The position numbers were made by a program, and so were the translations under genes. From the NCBI GenBank assembly GCA_022448765.1, contig JAKUTI010000177.1:1-5912 (forward strand): a stretch of DNA of 5,912 nt, given 5' to 3'. Below, piece after piece: positions 1 through 5,912 of this stretch (position 1 is its first letter; each line of letters opens with the position of its first letter). The notes under the pieces are model-generated. The model was given only the letters and a program-made list of their open reading frames with translations. It searched no databases and was not told the origin of the DNA. This DNA comes from Pseudomonadales bacterium. GTDB taxonomy: Bacteria; Pseudomonadota; Gammaproteobacteria; Pseudomonadales; Azotimanducaceae.

Positions 1-14
1 GGGGACTAAATCAC

Positions 15-35
15 CCGATGTGATTCGTTCATCGG
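15..35. repeat. Inverted repeat CCGATG-N9-CATCGG in the receptor leader
   Basis: Two perfect 6-bp arms (15-20 and 30-35) are separated by 9 nt. The element lies about 110 bp upstream of the receptor start. It could be an operator half-site pair, or the tail of a terminator for an unseen upstream gene. There is no T-run on the plus side, and no T-run can be assessed on the minus side because the window ends. Short arms like these also occur by chance, so function is uncertain. Confidence 0.3.
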
Positions 36-90
36 CAATGGCGAGAAGGATACAGTCACGCGGTCAAAATCATGCTAGTGTCTTTGCGTG

Positions 91-104
91 GTGCGCTCGC
101 GCAC
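91..104. repeat. Short hairpin GTGCG-CTCG-CGCAC in the receptor leader
   Basis: A perfect 5-bp GC-rich stem closes a 4-nt loop, 40 bp upstream of the receptor start. If transcription begins upstream of it, the hairpin would be in the 5' untranslated RNA. I see no convincing sigma70 promoter in 1-143, so the transcription start and the role of this hairpin are unresolved. Confidence 0.3.
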
Positions 105-134
105 AGTCACAACTAGCCGCCGCATAACTTTTCT

Positions 135-141
135 GGGGAGG
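135..141 (+). promoter_or_regulatory. Strong Shine-Dalgarno site of the TonB-dependent receptor gene
   Basis: The sequence GGGGAGG lies just before two adjacent ATG codons at 144 and 147. The gap from the end of GGAGG is only 2 nt to the first ATG but 5 nt to the second. Initiation at 147 is therefore at least as likely as at 144, and the protein would lose only its first methionine. This is seen directly in the sequence; the usual preferred spacing of about 5-9 nt is general knowledge. Confidence 0.7.
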
Positions 142-143
142 AA

Positions 144-2615
144 ATGATGCTACGCAACCTACAACGAACAACGCTTGTCGGGATGATTTCTTTAGCCGTC
201 TCTTGGGTGTCTCCAGCGCTTGCTGAAGAGGACGAGGAGATCATAGAAGAAGAACTTATTGTCACGGCCACGTACCGAGACACGCGACTCATGGATACGC
301 CGCTGACGATTTCAGCGGTTACCGCTGAGGACATCGCGTTAAAGGGTATTGAAGACATCCAGACGCTGTATCAATCGATACCCGGATTGTCCTACCGTAC
401 CAATTCACAAACATACAACACCTTGTCAATACGCGGACTTACACCACCTTCGTCGGGCGGAAGTGCCGTCGTTGGTGTGTACATGGACGACATGCCCATT
501 ACGGACAGTCAGAACGGTGGTCTTCGCCAAACCCTAGGGCCACTCTTCGATGTGGAACGGGTCGAAGTATTAAAAGGACCACAAGGCACGTTGTACGGCG
601 AAGGGGCCATGGGTGGAAATCTTCGGTATATATCGAATCGACCAGACCCCCGCGGTTTATCCTGGTCAGCCAAATTGACGTCTGAAGCGATCGGCGAATC
701 AAGCGGTCTCTCGTACGTTGCCCACGGCATGCTCAATGTTCCTATGGGTGATCGACTCGCAGCACGGCTCGTGGGTTACAAACGTGATCGGAAGGGCGTC
801 ATTGACCAAGTCGCACCGCGTAACGAAAAAGACGTCGATACGTTTGAGGAAGAAGGCCTCAGGGCCACGGTCACTTGGTACCCAAGCGACACCGTTGAGG
901 TTTCAGCATTGGTCAATGTGATTGACGGTGTCTATGGCGGTCCAGGTCTCGGCTTTCATTGTTTTACCGAATCCACGCCCTCTGACCCAGCTGGACAAGT
1001 ACCTTCTTACGACTTACCTGGGACGACTTGTGCGGGCGAGATGGATCAATTTCGTCGAGAGCCCTACGTTACTCACCTCGCGCATCGGACCCACACCAGC
1101 GGCGGGTGGGATGAACAAGAGATGATGAACTTGACGGTGCGTTGGGAATTGCCATTTGGCGCAACCTTCACCTCGTCAACGTCCAATTTCGATCGGCACA
1201 CCAACTATTCCGAGGAAACCAGCCCCCGATTCTCAGCAGGTGTCAAAGGGATCGTCAACCTCCGGTGCTACGGCGCGAATCCACTATGTGGCCCCGGTAT
1301 GCTAACGAGTATGGGCGGCGATGGCGCTTTTGCAGCCAAAACGGAACGCTTTGCCCAGGAACTTCGCTTGGTATCGGACAGTGATAGTCGATTTAAGTGG
1401 ACGGTTGGCGCGTATTACAAGAACGAGGACTCCGTCGCCAGGGAATTTGACGATTGCACGGGGGGTGGTAGCCCCGTCTACGCAACGTTTGATGCCCCCT
1501 GTTATCTCCAATACTCCTTTGCGGACGACGTTCCTCTCGACACCCAACGATCGATTATTAATACCCTAAATATGTTCATTCCTGGAAACGCTGACTTCAA
1601 GAACTACGGTGAACGGTCGTTCTACGGCGAAGTGAGCTACGCCATCAACGATGAGTGGGAGGTCCTAGCCGGCGCCCGCCAAGCTACCGTGAATTTCGAC
1701 TTGGATATCGGCCAACCTGGTTCGAGTTCGCCTGAAAATCCGATGATCTCCGAGGCCAATGAAACCAAAATGGTATCGCCTAAAGTCACCCTGACTTGGC
1801 GCCCTAAAACCGACTGGATGATCTATGGCACATTCTCACACGGTTTCCGACCCGGGATCATCAACAACGGGCTGGTGTCGCGAATCGCGGAATTGGAACC
1901 GCTGATTGCAACCGACCCCATCGCGAAAGGACATTACGAGCGCCTTGACGACCTCCGACTTGTTGATGGTGACGAGGCCATTAATTTGGAGCTTGGGGTG
2001 AAAGCGACGGTTCTAGACGGTCGACTTAGTTTCACCACCGCGATCTACGATATCGAATGGAAGGATACGATTATCGGCATGAGCGATCAGATCGACGATG
2101 TCGTCGGCGTGACCCCCTTCAGCTACTCCTTTAACGTCAACTCGGGTGGCGCAGAAAGCCAGGGAATGGAGTTCGAAATTCGCGCAAAGTTGAGCGACAA
2201 CCTATCACTCAACTTGGGCGGTGATTTCAACTGGACCGCCAAGATCAACTCCGGAGGTGCTGGACGATATGGCGGTGTCTCTATCACGCCCGGTAATCGC
2301 CTCGCCAATGCGCCAAAGCATAGCGCTTACGGTTCGCTCGTCTACGACTTTACCCTCGCAGGTAATCCTGCCTCGGTTCGCGGTGACGCGTACAAAGTCG
2401 CGGAGTCGTGGAATACGGCAAACAATGAGCGACCGGCACCTGATTACACCACGTTAGACGTAAAGCTACTGGTCTACCGGGGTGATTGGCGGTTCGCGGC
2501 GTATGTCCGAAACCTGACCGACGAAGTCATCGTCTATGAATTCAACCAGGTTGGATTCCGATTCGGCCGTCCCCGCACGATTGGTCTAGAAGCGACTTAT
2601 ACGCCCGGCGGGTAA
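144..2615 (+). CDS. TonB-dependent outer-membrane receptor
   Basis: This gene encodes an outer-membrane active importer that takes up a scarce ligand using energy passed on by TonB-ExbB-ExbD. At 823 residues it is normal length for the family and appears intact. Residues 1-27 are a signal peptide: basic start, hydrophobic core, cleavage after PALA. An acidic stretch follows, then a TonB-box-like ELIVTAT (37-43). The plug spans about 45-167 and shows the IRG motif (96-98) and VEVLKGPQGTLYGEGAMGG (140-158), followed by RYISNRP. The rest is the beta-barrel. It has six cysteines in three close pairs (273/296, 375/382, 438/453), probably disulphides in outer loops. The last strand, after NLTD (790-793), ends in ATYTPGG rather than a terminal aromatic residue. 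The ligand is unknown; the PhyH-type oxygenases next door hint at an organic compound rather than an iron siderophore, but that is inference. Confidence 0.95.
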   Translation: MMLRNLQRTTLVGMISLAVSWVSPALAEEDEEIIEEELIVTATYRDTRLMDTPLTISAVTAEDIALKGIEDIQTLYQSIPGLSYRTNSQTYNTLSIRGLTPPSSGGSAVVGVYMDDMPITDSQNGGLRQTLGPLFDVERVEVLKGPQGTLYGEGAMGGNLRYISNRPDPRGLSWSAKLTSEAIGESSGLSYVAHGMLNVPMGDRLAARLVGYKRDRKGVIDQVAPRNEKDVDTFEEEGLRATVTWYPSDTVEVSALVNVIDGVYGGPGLGFHCFTESTPSDPAGQVPSYDLPGTTCAGEMDQFRREPYVTHLAHRTHTSGGWDEQEMMNLTVRWELPFGATFTSSTSNFDRHTNYSEETSPRFSAGVKGIVNLRCYGANPLCGPGMLTSMGGDGAFAAKTERFAQELRLVSDSDSRFKWTVGAYYKNEDSVAREFDDCTGGGSPVYATFDAPCYLQYSFADDVPLDTQRSIINTLNMFIPGNADFKNYGERSFYGEVSYAINDEWEVLAGARQATVNFDLDIGQPGSSSPENPMISEANETKMVSPKVTLTWRPKTDWMIYGTFSHGFRPGIINNGLVSRIAELEPLIATDPIAKGHYERLDDLRLVDGDEAINLELGVKATVLDGRLSFTTAIYDIEWKDTIIGMSDQIDDVVGVTPFSYSFNVNSGGAESQGMEFEIRAKLSDNLSLNLGGDFNWTAKINSGGAGRYGGVSITPGNRLANAPKHSAYGSLVYDFTLAGNPASVRGDAYKVAESWNTANNERPAPDYTTLDVKLLVYRGDWRFAAYVRNLTDEVIVYEFNQVGFRFGRPRTIGLEATYTPGG

Positions 2616-2660
2616 CGCCACGCTCTGGTCGAAACCGCGCTAGACGGCGAAGCTGTTGCT

Positions 2661-2692
2661 CCTGAGCTGACCTCTTAGTAGGCAAGCTCAGG
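2661..2692. terminator. Hairpin between convergent genes, possible bidirectional terminator
   Basis: CCTGAGCT (2661-2668) pairs perfectly with AGCTCAGG (2685-2692). Inside, after a 2x2 internal loop, CCT (2671-2673) pairs with AGG (2680-2682) around a 6-nt loop. It sits 45 bp after the receptor stop and 51 bp beyond the stop of the convergent dioxygenase gene, where a shared terminator would be expected. Neither strand has a T-run after the stem, so it is not a canonical intrinsic terminator. It may instead stabilise RNA 3' ends or act with Rho. Confidence 0.45.
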
Positions 2693-2731
2693 GGTGACGC
2701 GTTGCCAGACGCAGGACGTTAAGAAGTAGGT

Positions 2732-2759
2732 GGTAGCGGGACGCTATCCAGCAGCTACC
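2732..2759 (-). terminator. Weak stem-loop spanning the stop codon of dioxygenase C
   Basis: GGTAGC (2732-2737) and GCTACC (2754-2759) form a 6-bp stem around a 16-nt loop that contains the TAG stop (2744-2746) of the minus-strand gene. The minus-strand sequence after it is only mildly T-rich (CTACTTCTTA). It is a candidate 3'-end structure for the dioxygenase transcript. The long loop and weak T-tract make this a low-confidence call. Confidence 0.25.
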
Positions 2760-3679
2760 GAGGTTTTCACCCGGGGCACAGTTTCGCTTTGTGTCTCGCG
2801 ATACGGGAACTTGTCGTTAAGCCCCGCCAGGACGCGATAAACCTCCGGGTTGTCGCTATCGGCGGCCATCGCCTCCGTGGTCTGACCAGGCACGTCCTCT
2901 TGGGGCAAGGTAGCCTCATGGCGATGATAAATCGCCAATCCCAACCGTAGTCCTTTGTCTTTGCGTGGAAACGCCCCGTGCCACGTCGCCCCGTGCCAAA
3001 CGATCACCGAGCCTTTCGGTGCTTCGGCTGGAATCGCGTCCTTAACCCGTTCGGGTGGCGGCGCTGGTTTGCCCTCAGTGTGCGTACCCGGAACGTAGGC
3101 CAGTGCACCTCCATCAAGCGTGTAGTCGGTGAGGCACCACGTGCTGTTGCCAGTATGGGCAACTGGACCCCAAGGTAAGGGCGTCCGTCCCTGATCGGCA
3201 TGCAAACCGAGTCCAGGCCCGTAGCCAAAATCCCCTTGCCACTTCACAAAGCAGTTAGCGCTTGAGAGCCGGGTCTGGCCTGCCATCATATGGTTCTGAA
3301 GGGCAACCGACACGGGATTGACGGCAAGATCTCGAAAGATCCGATCCACTTGCGTCAGCTTTTGGATCAGGAATTGTGTCGGCTTAAGGAGCGCATCTGT
3401 CAGCCCCCGTGCTTCAATTTGCTTCATTTGCTCCGGCGTAAGTTCGGGCCGTGGGAATTCAAGTTCGTCTAAGGGGCCGTCATCAAGCGTGAACTTCGAG
3501 CCCGTCATCGCCTCAGCGCGCTCCAAAATGATCTCAACAATTCGATCGATGCGTTCTAGTCCGAATTGATTCACTTCTGGCGGCACGATGGTGAGCCCGT
3601 TCGAATCGAGTTCGCGAGCGTACTGTTCGATACCAAGCTCTTGAATCTCTGGACTCAAGTCGATTTCTGCTTGCGCCAT
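2744..3679 (-). CDS. PhyH-family Fe(II)/2-oxoglutarate dioxygenase (paralogue C)
   Basis: A 311-residue cytoplasmic enzyme of the phytanoyl-CoA dioxygenase (PhyH) family, expected to hydroxylate an organic substrate using O2 and 2-oxoglutarate, with CO2 and succinate as co-products. The iron ligands are H160 and D162 (in LGLHADQG) and H234 (in ATWHGAFPR). R245, 11 residues after the distal histidine, should bind the 2-oxoglutarate carboxylate as R275 does in human PHYH. Between them lies the family-like LTDYTLDGGALAYVPGTH. The N-terminal SNGLTIVPP matches the two sister genes. The start is ATG at 3679, with GGGA (3689-3692) 9 nt upstream. An in-frame TTG at 3694 would add five residues (MGLCP) but leaves almost no leader after the predicted promoter. 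It is the last of three paralogues and has no signal peptide. The substrate is unknown; PhyH relatives act on acyl-CoAs, ectoine and natural products. Confidence 0.9.
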   Translation of the reverse strand: MAQAEIDLSPEIQELGIEQYARELDSNGLTIVPPEVNQFGLERIDRIVEIILERAEAMTGSKFTLDDGPLDELEFPRPELTPEQMKQIEARGLTDALLKPTQFLIQKLTQVDRIFRDLAVNPVSVALQNHMMAGQTRLSSANCFVKWQGDFGYGPGLGLHADQGRTPLPWGPVAHTGNSTWCLTDYTLDGGALAYVPGTHTEGKPAPPPERVKDAIPAEAPKGSVIVWHGATWHGAFPRKDKGLRLGLAIYHRHEATLPQEDVPGQTTEAMAADSDNPEVYRVLAGLNDKFPYRETQSETVPRVKTSVAAG

Positions 3680-3707
3680 TGGACATAATCCCAAAATGAG
3701 TTCCGTC

Positions 3708-3736
3708 TATATAACCACAATCGGCGATACAGACAA
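3708..3736 (-). promoter_or_regulatory. Predicted sigma70-like promoter of dioxygenase C
   Basis: Reading the minus strand, TTGTCT (3731-3736) is followed by a 17-bp spacer and TATATA (3708-3713). Each box matches its consensus at 4 of 6 positions and the spacing is ideal. Transcription would start near 3701, leaving about 20 nt of leader before ATG 3679, including its Shine-Dalgarno site. This could let gene C be expressed independently of A and B. It is predicted by eye and not scored. Confidence 0.5.
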
Positions 3737-3798
3737 ACAGATGATGATTCGTACCGAGAGCTTAGAACGTATGGGGTAGCACCGACGCAAACCGACCG

Positions 3799-4731
3799 TC
3801 ATTCAAATTGTGACCCTACCGAAGGACCCATTTGAAGCCGTTCAATGCTGGGACCGTCTTGAATCCACGGGCCCGCTGAGGTTAGCCCCATCAACGTGCA
3901 GAATCTCGCGGGATTACGTTCGATCATCTCGGGCGTGGTGGACGCCCAGAACATTTCTTGTGCTTGCACCGAGTCACGAACATGCGGAAGCACCAGCGTC
4001 ATGCGCTTACCTTCAGCAGTCCGAGGAACCGCGCCGTGCCATAAACTGCCGTGCCAGGCGATCACGGATCCCGCCGGAACTTCAATAACGCGGATCTCTT
4101 CGTGGTCGTGAGCCATGATCATGTCGGGCGGCACGGGTCTGGAAAATCGATGACTCCCAGGCCAAACGCAGAGCGCACCGTTCTCACGGGTGTAATCAGT
4201 GAGCACCCAAGTCACGACGGTGTAGTTGGATAGTTTCCCCCAGGGTGCCGGAAATTTCCCGCTGTGATCCGCGTGGAGCGCTAAAGCCGGCGCGCCCTGG
4301 TCCTTGATAAGCCCCGTGCATTGACTGAGCTTGGCACGGTAGCCAACCAAATAACTGACCAACGTCAGCGGTGCAGGCGCCATCAAAGCTTCTTCGAAGA
4401 CGGGATCTTCAGGCAACATATGAAAGAGGGTGGAACCTAACCCCGACGATGAGCCCATCGTATCGGTACGTTGGGATTGGAGTAAGCGCTCCATCGCGAC
4501 CTTGAGGCGTTCGATTAAATCGAGTGGCGCTGCCTTACCTGGCGGCAAGATGGTGTAACCGTCCGTTTCCAACTCCGCGATACTTTTGTGCAGATCGTTT
4601 TCTTCTATCTCTCGTTTGAGTCGCTCTGTGGCGGCAGGCCCTACCGGCAAGGGATCGTCTTTCCATTTTTGCGAGGCCAAGTCACGCAATGCGTTTAGTT
4701 CATCAGCCAGCTGGAATCGATCAATTGCCAT
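3799..4731 (-). CDS. PhyH-family Fe(II)/2-oxoglutarate dioxygenase (paralogue B)
   Basis: A 310-residue cytoplasmic non-haem iron oxygenase of the PhyH family, expected to hydroxylate a small organic substrate. The metal-binding triad is complete: H153 and D155 in LALHADHSG, and H232 in GSLWHGAVPR. R243 lies 11 residues after the distal histidine and is the expected 2-oxoglutarate anchor. TDYTRENGALCVWPGSH (178-194) and GSVIAWHG (221-228) are typical core strands. The N-terminal ELETDGYTILPPGK (53-66) aligns with ELEAFGYTVLPPDK in A. The C-terminal ERNPARFCTLMG also matches A, so B and A look closer to each other than to C. It carries about 20 more residues before the core than A. The ATG at 4731 has TAGG (4740-4743) 8 nt upstream. 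It starts 29 bp after A ends, so the two are probably co-transcribed. Substrate unknown. Confidence 0.9.
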   Translation of the reverse strand: MAIDRFQLADELNALRDLASQKWKDDPLPVGPAATERLKREIEENDLHKSIAELETDGYTILPPGKAAPLDLIERLKVAMERLLQSQRTDTMGSSSGLGSTLFHMLPEDPVFEEALMAPAPLTLVSYLVGYRAKLSQCTGLIKDQGAPALALHADHSGKFPAPWGKLSNYTVVTWVLTDYTRENGALCVWPGSHRFSRPVPPDMIMAHDHEEIRVIEVPAGSVIAWHGSLWHGAVPRTAEGKRMTLVLPHVRDSVQAQEMFWASTTPEMIERNPARFCTLMGLTSAGPWIQDGPSIERLQMGPSVGSQFE

Positions 4732-4760
4732 TGGATATGCCTAACCTCTCAAACTTCGTA

Positions 4761-5786
4761 CTACGAGCTACCGAAGGAGTTGCTCGATTTCTTGTAGTGA
4801 TCCGGAAATCCGACCTTCGTGCTCATGCCAGCTTTGATGGCCTCACCGGTCTTTGTGTCGTAACGATGATAATCACCACGGACCGGCACTCGCATGTCTT
4901 TCCCGGCCGGCTCGGTATCAAGCAAACTCAAGTATCCGCTCGGTCCCTGCGCTCCAATGGCGTAATCCGGGGTCTTTCCCCACGGCATCGTGTTGTAGAC
5001 GTTCATCAACCGCGCAAATCGCTTGGGATTGCGTGCCAGTGATTCGTCTGTCGCCGTGTGCCGGTAGGCTTCTTGGGTCTGCATGTGGGGTCGGTTATAC
5101 ATGCCCAAAATCATCAACCTAAGACCGTCGGTCGTTTTGGGGTAAGAACCGTGCCACGTGTGATCACCCCAGATAATCATGGATCCGGCTGGGGCTTCGA
5201 CCGCCTCCGCATTGTCAGCCCAATATTCAGATTCTTCCTTCGATGGGAGACGCCGCCAGCGATGACTCCCCGGCACGAACGAGAGCCCACCATCCTCTTT
5301 TGAATAGTCGGTAAGCAGGTAATTGAAATTCGCCCCATAGGTCTCGACCGCCATGGTAGGCATGTCAAACTGCGCCCAGTCCGCGTGAATGCCTGTGCGT
5401 GCATCCCCCTTACCTTTGACCCACGCATTACAAAGCGACAAGACGCAATTGGTACCCACCATCCATTGGATTAAGCCCAGGGCAGTGGGGGTTAGCACTA
5501 ACTTTTCAAAGAGAAGATCGTCCCACAGTACAAACCGAAGCAGTTCTTGGCCGTCACTAAAAGCGCTGGACAACTCGTCGCGCGAGCAATCTTTGCGTTC
5601 ACATGCTATTCGTAAAACCGCTTCTTTCGCTTCCTCATGCTGTTCGGCCGACCCGACCTTGTCAGGCGGTAATACCGTATAGCCAAATGCTTCGAGTTCC
5701 GCCAAATGTTCTAGCAGGTCAAGCTCCTTCAACTCACGATAAAGTGCCGGTATATCTCCAGCCGATGACCAGTCTTTGATCTCCAT
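4761..5786 (-). CDS. PhyH-family Fe(II)/2-oxoglutarate dioxygenase (paralogue A)
   Basis: First gene of the minus-strand group: a 341-residue cytoplasmic PhyH-family oxygenase. Iron ligands are H134 and D136 (in TGIHADWAQF) and H212 (in HTWHGSYPK); R223, 11 residues on, is the expected 2-oxoglutarate-binding arginine. TDYSKEDGGLSFVPGSH (159-175) is the conserved core strand. Where B and C have WHG ahead of the distal histidine, A has WGD (206-208), a small change beside the active site. It also has a distinctive C-terminal extension of roughly 50 residues (after MPWG, 267-270), rich in charged and aromatic residues, which the sisters lack. ATG 5786 is preceded by GAGGGA (minus strand; 5795-5800) at 8 nt. 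Sequence differences from B and C point to a different substrate or step; the substrate itself is unknown. Confidence 0.9.
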   Translation of the reverse strand: MEIKDWSSAGDIPALYRELKELDLLEHLAELEAFGYTVLPPDKVGSAEQHEEAKEAVLRIACERKDCSRDELSSAFSDGQELLRFVLWDDLLFEKLVLTPTALGLIQWMVGTNCVLSLCNAWVKGKGDARTGIHADWAQFDMPTMAVETYGANFNYLLTDYSKEDGGLSFVPGSHRWRRLPSKEESEYWADNAEAVEAPAGSMIIWGDHTWHGSYPKTTDGLRLMILGMYNRPHMQTQEAYRHTATDESLARNPKRFARLMNVYNTMPWGKTPDYAIGAQGPSGYLSLLDTEPAGKDMRVPVRGDYHRYDTKTGEAIKAGMSTKVGFPDHYKKSSNSFGSS

Positions 5787-5817
5787 ATGCGAAGTCCCTC
5801 AAGTCAGCGATATCCCT

Positions 5818-5845
5818 ACTATGCTTGACTGGACCACGTAATCAA
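5818..5845 (-). promoter_or_regulatory. Predicted promoter of the dioxygenase A-B operon
   Basis: On the minus strand TTGATT (5840-5845), a 16-bp spacer and CATAGT (5818-5823) resemble a sigma70 promoter (4 of 6 matches in each box). Initiation near 5811 would give a leader of about 25 nt that contains the GAGGGA ribosome site. It lies entirely within, or directly beside, the boxes of an opposing predicted promoter, so the two should compete for RNA polymerase. Called by eye. Confidence 0.45.
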
Positions 5846-5846
5846 G
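5824..5846. repeat. Inverted repeat CTTGA-N13-TCAAG, possible operator
   Basis: Two 5-bp arms (5824-5828 and 5842-5846) lie 18 bp apart start to start, close to two turns of the DNA helix. They coincide with the -35 boxes of the two opposing predicted promoters. A dimeric repressor bound here would block both. Part of the symmetry follows simply from both -35 boxes starting TTGA, so this may not be an independent signal. Confidence 0.3.
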
Positions 5847-5853
5847 GTTTAAA
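5825..5853 (+). promoter_or_regulatory. Predicted promoter of the right-hand divergent gene
   Basis: TTGACT (5825-5830; 5 of 6 to consensus), a 17-bp spacer and TTTAAA (5848-5853; 4 of 6) form a good sigma70-like promoter. Initiation near 5860 would give about 30 nt of leader before the ATG at 5892. It overlaps the opposing predicted promoter of the dioxygenase operon. Confidence 0.5.
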
Positions 5854-5891
5854 GACACCGTTCTTTTCCTACGAGCGTTGGGGATTTGCAC

Positions 5892-5912
5892 ATGAAACAG
5901 ACCGAAAACAGC
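5892..5912 (+). CDS. Start of an unidentified gene, truncated by the window edge
   Basis: An ATG at 5892 opens a frame reading MKQTENS to the end of the window. A GGGGA run (5880-5884) gives a modest ribosome site 7 nt upstream, and a well-formed predicted promoter ends at 5853. The position divergent to the dioxygenase operon is typical of a regulator or of a further gene of the same pathway. Seven codons are too few to identify it. Confidence 0.35.

Noticed and set aside
24..54. Possible promoter boxes upstream of the receptor (TTCGTT with GATACA).
   Set aside because: Spacing of 19 bp and poor -10 match; no pair in 1-143 was convincing.
2..127. Frame open from the left edge to a TAA at 125-127, which could be the tail of an upstream gene ending 16 bp before the receptor.
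   Set aside because: Only 41 codons, with no recognisable motif. Its length is within what chance allows, and the region also holds leader-like inverted repeats.
113..358. Minus-strand serine-rich frame of 81 codons at the start of the receptor gene.
   Set aside because: Its serine run is the reverse complement of the acid-rich stretch after the receptor signal peptide; no independent support.
3810..4088. Plus-strand open frame of 92 codons opposite dioxygenase B.
   Set aside because: A shadow of the minus-strand coding sequence; no ribosome site or recognisable protein features.
4689..5042. Plus-strand open frame of 117 codons.
   Set aside because: It lies antisense across dioxygenases A and B, whose motifs are unambiguous, and its translation shows no domain-like pattern.
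5389..5682. Plus-strand open frame of 97 codons opposite dioxygenase A.
   Set aside because: Antisense to conserved PhyH-family sequence and serine/arginine-rich in a way typical of shadow frames.
2744..5786. Annotation as ectoine hydroxylase (EctD) or true phytanoyl-CoA hydroxylase.
   Set aside because: The fold family fits, but no ectoine biosynthesis genes are present and the sequences give no substrate-specific signature I can recognise.

Overview
The window looks like chromosomal DNA of a Gram-negative bacterium, because it encodes a full-length outer-membrane TonB-dependent receptor with a signal peptide. The moderate GC content, the receptor subtype (glycine-rich plug motif followed by 'RYISNRP') and the neighbouring phytanoyl-CoA dioxygenase (PhyH) relatives are what one sees in aquatic Gammaproteobacteria and sphingomonad-like Alphaproteobacteria. 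That taxonomic guess is inference; no rRNA or other marker gene is present.

Layout: 1-143 is a leader with two small inverted repeats and a strong Shine-Dalgarno site. 144-2615 (+) is the receptor. 2616-2743 is a short convergent gap with a hairpin. Three paralogous Fe(II)/2-oxoglutarate dioxygenase genes then lie on the minus strand. In transcription order they are 5786-4761, 4731-3799 and 3679-2744, called A, B and C here. A and B are 29 bp apart and look co-transcribed. C follows after about 120 bp and has its own promoter-like sequence. 5787-5912 is a divergent promoter region, and its right end holds the first codons of a probable plus-strand gene cut by the window edge.

All three dioxygenases keep the iron-binding H-x-D...H triad and an arginine exactly 11 residues after the distal histidine, as in human PHYH, so all three look catalytically competent. 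They differ strongly outside the core, which suggests old paralogues with different substrates or successive steps rather than recent copies. The simplest reading is an uptake-and-oxidation locus: the receptor imports a scarce, probably bulky or hydrophobic molecule, and the dioxygenases hydroxylate it. The substrate cannot be read from the sequence. The receptor is convergent with the dioxygenases and so must be transcribed separately.

I found no tRNA, rRNA, CRISPR array, insertion sequence or phage gene. The most notable features are the triple dioxygenase cassette, the overlapping divergent promoters at its head, and the three cysteine pairs in the receptor barrel.
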